64,000 nucleotides of DNA, from NCBI RefSeq assembly GCF_006539865.1, contig NZ_BJNV01000011.1:1-64000 (forward strand). The letters run 5' to 3'. A program made the translations under genes and the position numbers. The DNA is from Zoogloea ramigera. GTDB taxonomy: Bacteria > Pseudomonadota > Gammaproteobacteria > Burkholderiales > Rhodocyclaceae. Under the pieces are notes generated by a model that was not told the DNA's origin, ran no database searches, and was given only the letters and a program-made list of their open reading frames with translations. This document shows, piece after piece, positions 60,165 through 64,000 of this stretch (positions are counted from its first letter, which is position 1; each line of letters begins with the position of its first letter).

Positions 60165-60671
60165 ATGTCAGCGCCCGCACCCTATATGCAAAACCTCACC
60201 GGCAAGCCCCCCTTTTCGGCGATCCTGCCAACCCCGTTCGGCGCGCTGGGCATCATCGCAGATGCCGAATATCTTCGCGAAATCATCTTCCTGCCGGGCA
60301 GTGCCGCCGCGCTGCAGCCATCCGGCATTCCCGCCGAAAAGGCCGTCGAGCAATTGGCCCGTTACCTCGCCGACCCCGACTACCGGTTCGACCTCCCGCT
60401 CGCTGAGCAGGGGAGCCACTTCCGGCGCCGCACCTGGGCTGCAATAGGCGAGATCCCCCGCGGGGAGACACGCACCTACAGCCAGCTCGCCGAATCGCTC
60501 GGCAGCGTCGCCCGCGCCGTCGGCCAGGCCTGCGGAGACAATCCGTTTCCCATCGTCACGCCCTGCCATCGTGTCGTCTCGGCCCGAGGGATAGGCGGCT
60601 TTGCCCATCACGCCGAGGGATTTCTGATCGACACAAAACGCTGGCTTCTACAACACGAAGCCGCCGCTTGA
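60165..60671 (+). CDS. ogt: Methylated-DNA-protein cysteine methyltransferase
   Basis: A 168-aa Ogt/AGT-type repair protein with the active-site PCHRVV and the DNA-recognition YSQLAESLGSVARAVGQACGDNP. It removes alkyl groups from O6-alkylguanine. ATG 60165 is chosen; ATG 60186 (MQNLTGKPP) is also possible, since neither has a strong ribosome-binding site. Confidence 0.9.
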   Translation: MSAPAPYMQNLTGKPPFSAILPTPFGALGIIADAEYLREIIFLPGSAAALQPSGIPAEKAVEQLARYLADPDYRFDLPLAEQGSHFRRRTWAAIGEIPRGETRTYSQLAESLGSVARAVGQACGDNPFPIVTPCHRVVSARGIGGFAHHAEGFLIDTKRWLLQHEAAA

Positions 60672-60864
60672 GGCGGCACGCATTCAATCCTATTGCGACC
60701 GCCGATCACTTTCGCAGACCGCTATTGCGCACGGACTCCGGCTTTGCACTTTCTTTCGCCGCCCGCCGTCGGGTGCCGACACCACGCGCCGATGCGACGT
60801 TGAACTGCCGTTTCAAGTCCGAACACGCAGCCGACACTCCATAACCCACCCATCCGGAGCCGCC

Positions 60865-61356
60865 ATGTCACGTACTCCAGGCAATACACCAGAAACTCCC
60901 GCCACGCGCTTCCTGCGCGAGCATCGCGTCGCCTTTTCGAGCCACCCTTATGCCTACGAGGAGCACGGCGGCACCAAGGTTTCGGCGCGTGAATTGAATG
61001 TCCATGAGCATTCAGTGGTCAAGACACTCATCATGGAAGACGAAGGCCGTCACCCTCTCGTCGTCCTGATGCACGGCGACCGCAAGGTCTCCACCAAGGA
61101 GCTCGCAAGGCAATCCGGCCACAAGCAGATCAGCCCCTGCGACCCCGCGGTGGCCCAACGCCACACGGGTTATCTGGTCGGGGGCACATCGCCCTTCGGC
61201 ACCCGCAAGGCACTTCCGGTATTCATGGAGCGCAGCATTCTCGATCTGCCGCTCATTTACATAAACGGCGGAAAAAGAGGCTTCCTTGTCGGCGTCCATC
61301 CCCATGACATCGTCCAGACACTCAAACCGCAGCTGGTCACCGTGGCGATCGACTGA
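60865..61356 (+). CDS. ybaK: YbaK/EbsC-family aminoacyl-tRNA deacylase
   Basis: A 163-aa protein with TPATRFLREHRVAFSSHPY, VKTLIMED and VGGTSPFGTRK (conserved Gly-Thr-Ser-Pro-Phe-Gly). Members hydrolyse misacylated Cys-tRNA(Pro). The 193-bp gap before it shows no feature I can name. Confidence 0.9.
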   Translation: MSRTPGNTPETPATRFLREHRVAFSSHPYAYEEHGGTKVSARELNVHEHSVVKTLIMEDEGRHPLVVLMHGDRKVSTKELARQSGHKQISPCDPAVAQRHTGYLVGGTSPFGTRKALPVFMERSILDLPLIYINGGKRGFLVGVHPHDIVQTLKPQLVTVAID

Positions 61357-61365
61357 ATTGCAATA

Positions 61366-61385
61366 AAACACTTGCAAACACTTGC
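61366..61385. repeat. Tandem 10-bp direct repeat upstream of the H-NS-like gene
   Basis: AAACACTTGC occurs twice without a gap. It is followed by GCCACC/GGTGGC in inverted order. It lies about 110 bp before the H-NS-like ATG and may be part of its promoter control. Confidence 0.45.
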
Positions 61386-61495
61386 CAAGCCACCGGGCAT
61401 TGGTGGCAAAATAAGCGCGTAAATAAAACCCGGGCCGACGAGCTTATTGATCAGTCGGTTCCTGCCACCAGAACAGCAAATCAAGGAAACACACC

Positions 61496-61885
61496 ATGGA
61501 TCTGTCTTCACTTTCCGTTGCGGAATTGCGCCGCCTCCAGACGAAAGTCGAAACCGAAATTCGCCGCCGCTCCGACACCGCCAAAAAAGATCTGCTGAAG
61601 CGCATGCAGAAGCTCGCCGCGGAACACGGCATGAGCCTCAATGAAGTGATCGGCCAGGAAGCCGAGAAAGCCCCCGCCGCCGCCCCGGCAACCAAAAAAG
61701 CGGCCGCAGCCAAGCCGGCCAAGAAAGCCAAGGCCGCTTCGGTGATCAAGTTCCGCCACCCGGAGAACTCCGCCATCGGCTGGACCGGGCACGGTCGCAA
61801 GCCCCAGTGGGTCATCGACTGGCTGGCCCAGGGCAAGGCCCTCGACGACCTGCGCGCCGACGCGGCAGCCGTCACCGCAGCCTGA
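61496..61885 (+). CDS. H-NS family nucleoid-associated protein
   Basis: A 129-aa protein with an N-terminal oligomerisation helix (LSSLSVAELRRLQTKVETEI), an Ala/Lys/Pro linker and the C-terminal DNA-binding domain (FRHPENSAIGWTGHGRKPQWVIDWL, with the GHGRKP loop). This form is typical of betaproteobacteria. H-NS proteins silence AT-richer foreign DNA, which may include the island here. Confidence 0.92.
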   Translation: MDLSSLSVAELRRLQTKVETEIRRRSDTAKKDLLKRMQKLAAEHGMSLNEVIGQEAEKAPAAAPATKKAAAAKPAKKAKAASVIKFRHPENSAIGWTGHGRKPQWVIDWLAQGKALDDLRADAAAVTAA

Positions 61886-61913
61886 GCCTGGCAGCGCGCA
61901 AGGCGCTGCCCGC

Positions 61914-62309
61914 TCAGCCGGGCAGGCCTGCCGTCGGCACGTGAGCGGGTGGAGACACCCCATTGCGGCCGCGCTCGATGAATACCCCCACACGCCGCAC
62001 ATCCTTCATCACGCCGATCTTGGCAATCGCCAGCTTCACCCACGGTGCACCGAATTCATCGAACAGCAGCTTTACGATGAACTCGCCGAGCGTTTCGATC
62101 AGGTTGAATTGCTGAACCGCCAGCTCTTCCCGAATACGCGCGATCACCTGCGCGTAGTCGATGGTATCGGCGATATCGTCGTGTTCGGCTGCCGCGTCGG
62201 GCACGCCAAAAGTCAGATTCAACTCCAGGGTTTGTTCGGCTACCCGCTCCCGCGGATAGATGCCCACGCGCGACTTGACCCGCAGCGCCTCGATAAAAAT
62301 GAAATCCAT
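61914..62309 (-). CDS. folB: Dihydroneopterin aldolase FolB
   Basis: A 131-aa enzyme of folate synthesis with LRVKSRVGIYPRERVAEQTLE, DYAQVI and LIETLGEFIVKLLFDEF. It is divergent from plsY and convergent with the H-NS-like gene; an 8-bp hairpin (GGCAGCGC/GCGCTGCC at 61890-61910) lies between the latter two. Confidence 0.92.
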   Translation of the reverse strand: MDFIFIEALRVKSRVGIYPRERVAEQTLELNLTFGVPDAAAEHDDIADTIDYAQVIARIREELAVQQFNLIETLGEFIVKLLFDEFGAPWVKLAIAKIGVMKDVRRVGVFIERGRNGVSPPAHVPTAGLPG

Positions 62310-62361
62310 TGCTCGTCCCGGCTAAAATCGCGCTCATTCTAGCTCGCTCCTCCACGAAACA

Positions 62362-62979
62362 ATGCAACTCGCTCTTCTTCTTGTCGCCGCCTACCTTCTT
62401 GGCTCCGTGCCTTTTGCGGTCGTGGTGAGCCGTCTTTTCGGCATGGCCGACCCGCGCAGCTACGGCTCGGGCAATCCAGGGGCCACCAACGTGCTCCGCA
62501 GCGGCAACAAGCTCGCCGCCGTCCTCACGCTGGTGGGCGACGCCTTCAAGGGCTGGCTGGCCGTATTTGCCGCAGCAAGCCTGGCTCCGGCCATGGAGAT
62601 CAGCGCCATCGCCGCACCGGCCGCCGGCCTGGCCGCCTTCCTGGGGCACCTGTTTCCGATTTTCCTCGGCTTCAAGGGCGGCAAGGGCGTCGCCACCGCC
62701 GCCGGCGTGCTGATCGGCGCCAACGGCTGGCTCGGCCTCGCAACCCTGGGGGTGTGGCTGGGGGTCGCCTTCACGCTGCGCTACTCATCCCTGGCCGCCC
62801 TCTGCGCAGCCCTCGCGGCGCCAGCCGTCGCCTTCGTGCTCGGGCTCGACGCTTACTGGGTGCTCGCCTGCAGCGCCATGTCAGCCCTGCTGATCTGGCG
62901 CCACAAGGACAACATCAAGCGCCTCGTCGCGGGCCAGGAAAGCCGCATCGGCAGCAAGAAGAAAAGCCCCGGCGCCTGA
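62362..62979 (+). CDS. plsY: Acyl-phosphate glycerol-3-phosphate acyltransferase PlsY
   Basis: A 205-aa inner-membrane enzyme with the PlsY motifs [33 protein letters not shown] and RHKDNIKRL. It makes lysophosphatidic acid. Confidence 0.96.
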   Translation: MQLALLLVAAYLLGSVPFAVVVSRLFGMADPRSYGSGNPGATNVLRSGNKLAAVLTLVGDAFKGWLAVFAAASLAPAMEISAIAAPAAGLAAFLGHLFPIFLGFKGGKGVATAAGVLIGANGWLGLATLGVWLGVAFTLRYSSLAALCAALAAPAVAFVLGLDAYWVLACSAMSALLIWRHKDNIKRLVAGQESRIGSKKKSPGA

Positions 62980-63006
62980 CGCGGGCCGGCGCGCGCCAGT
63001 TATTGA

Positions 63007-64000
63007 TCACGCTGCGGCCTGCGGCGGCGTGATCTCCTGCAGGCTCCAGCGCGGCCGCACCGCAAAGCGGCCGTCCGAGGCCTCCACCTGCTCGCCGGCC
63101 ATCAGGCGCATGGCCCCCGCAAAGGCAATCATCGCGCCGTTGTCGGTGCACAGTTCGAGCTCCGGGTAGAACACCCTCGCCTTGCGCTTCGCCGCCGCAG
63201 CGTCGAGGGCGGCACGCAGGGCCAGGTTGGCACCCACACCACCGGCGACCACCAGCTGGCGGAGACCACAGTGGCGGAGCGCCGCCATCGCCTTGGCGAC
63301 CAGCACCTCCACCGCCGCTGCCTGAAACTCGGCGGCCAGATCAGCCCGGTCTTCCGGCGCAAAACCCGGCGCCGTCGCGGTGGTCAGCACCGCCGTTTTA
63401 AGGCCGCTGAAACTGAAATCGAAATCCTTGCTGTGCAGCATCGGGCGCGGCAGCTTGAAACGCCCGGGCGTTCCCTCGAGGGCCAGCTTTGCCAGCACGG
63501 GCCCACCCGGATACGGCAGGCCGATGAGTTTCGCGGTCTTGTCGAAGGCCTCGCCGGCGGCATCGTCCACGGTTTCGCCCAGGAGCGCGTAATCACCCAC
63601 ACCCGAGACCCGCATCAGTTGCGTATGGCCGCCCGAGACCAGCAGCGCTACGAAGGGAAACGCCGGCGGATCGGCCGACAGCAGCGGCGAGAGCAGGTGC
63701 CCTTCCAGGTGATGCACCGGCAGGGTCGGGATGCCGAGCGCCACGCCCAGCGCCTCGGCCACGCTGGACCCCACCAGCAGCGCACCGGCCAGCCCCGGCC
63801 CGGCGGTGTAGGCGATCGCGTCCACGTCACGCATCGAAAGCCCGGTCAGGGCCAGGGTTTCCCGCAGGAGCAACGGCAAGCGACGGACATGATCGCGGGA
63901 CGCCAGCTCAGGCACCACGCCGCCGTAGGCCGCGTGGAGGTCGATCTGGGAGTGCAGCCGGTGGCCGAGCAGGCCCTTGTCGGTGTCGTAGACGGCAACA
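63007..64000 (-). CDS. tsaD: tRNA N6-adenosine threonylcarbamoyltransferase TsaD (5' end outside window)
   Basis: The visible 331 codons carry [16 protein letters not shown], the iron-binding [16 protein letters not shown] and [14 protein letters not shown]. The frame stays open to the right edge; only about 10-15 N-terminal residues should be missing. TsaD transfers threonylcarbamoyl to A37 of ANN-decoding tRNAs. Confidence 0.96.
   Translation of the reverse strand, partial: VAVYDTDKGLLGHRLHSQIDLHAAYGGVVPELASRDHVRRLPLLLRETLALTGLSMRDVDAIAYTAGPGLAGALLVGSSVAEALGVALGIPTLPVHHLEGHLLSPLLSADPPAFPFVALLVSGGHTQLMRVSGVGDYALLGETVDDAAGEAFDKTAKLIGLPYPGGPVLAKLALEGTPGRFKLPRPMLHSKDFDFSFSGLKTAVLTTATAPGFAPEDRADLAAEFQAAAVEVLVAKAMAALRHCGLRQLVVAGGVGANLALRAALDAAAAKRKARVFYPELELCTDNGAMIAFAGAMRLMAGEQVEASDGRFAVRPRWSLQEITPPQAAA

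Overview
The window looks like part of a betaproteobacterial chromosome, most likely order Rhodocyclales or a close relative. The basis is high G+C, strongly C/G-ending codons, the linked mlaFEDACB - ABC-2 exporter - ibaG - murA and his - hinT - tatABC clusters, and an H-NS-family protein of the betaproteobacterial type. The genus cannot be fixed from sequence alone.

Positions 1 to about 29,400 are an accessory, mobilizable island with lower and more mixed G+C. Its main cargo is a minus-strand defence operon. Gene content and order (MerR/excisionase-like HTH, HsdM-type methyltransferase, AAA ATPase, small TOPRIM/DUF4276-like protein, HsdS-type specificity protein, kinase fusion, unknown protein, very large HerA-like ATPase) match the methylation-associated defence system (MADS, mad1-mad8). 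All eight genes look intact, and most are joined by 1-8 bp overlaps. Two more genes follow in the same direction: a 1,314-aa SF1 helicase, and a gene overlapping its stop codon that runs off the left edge. They are a possible extension of the system.

Right of the operon (21.9-29.4 kb) lies the element's own machinery: a MobV-like relaxase, an oriT-like cluster of inverted repeats, an array of about thirteen degenerate 11-bp units, a winged-helix Rep-like protein, an AlpA-type regulator, a divergent XRE-regulator/AAA-ATPase pair with duplicated operator-like sites, a zinc-ribbon membrane protein, a lipoprotein, and a small XRE regulator facing a perfect 14+1+14 palindrome. No integrase or tRNA is visible; the other end of the island lies to the left of the window.

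From about 29.6 kb the sequence is core chromosome. In order it holds: an SbmA/BacA-like ABC transporter; an apparent sensory operon (two family-3 solute-binding proteins, a TRAP-type binding protein, a hybrid-lacking histidine kinase); tatCBA, hinT and the histidine operon, with hisC inverted inside it; rnk; murA, ibaG, an ABC-2 exporter and the mla phospholipid-transport genes; leuS, a small lipoprotein gene, lptE, holA and proA; a chalcone-isomerase-like secreted protein; ogt; a YbaK-type deacylase; an H-NS homologue; folB; plsY; and the C-terminal part of tsaD at the right edge.

Points most worth a second look are the MADS locus with its extra helicase module, the NERD/pseudokinase/kinase/P-loop fusion, the candidate nuclease motif in MAD8, the 11-bp array, a terminator between tatA and tatB, and an AT-richer mosaic patch inside leuS.
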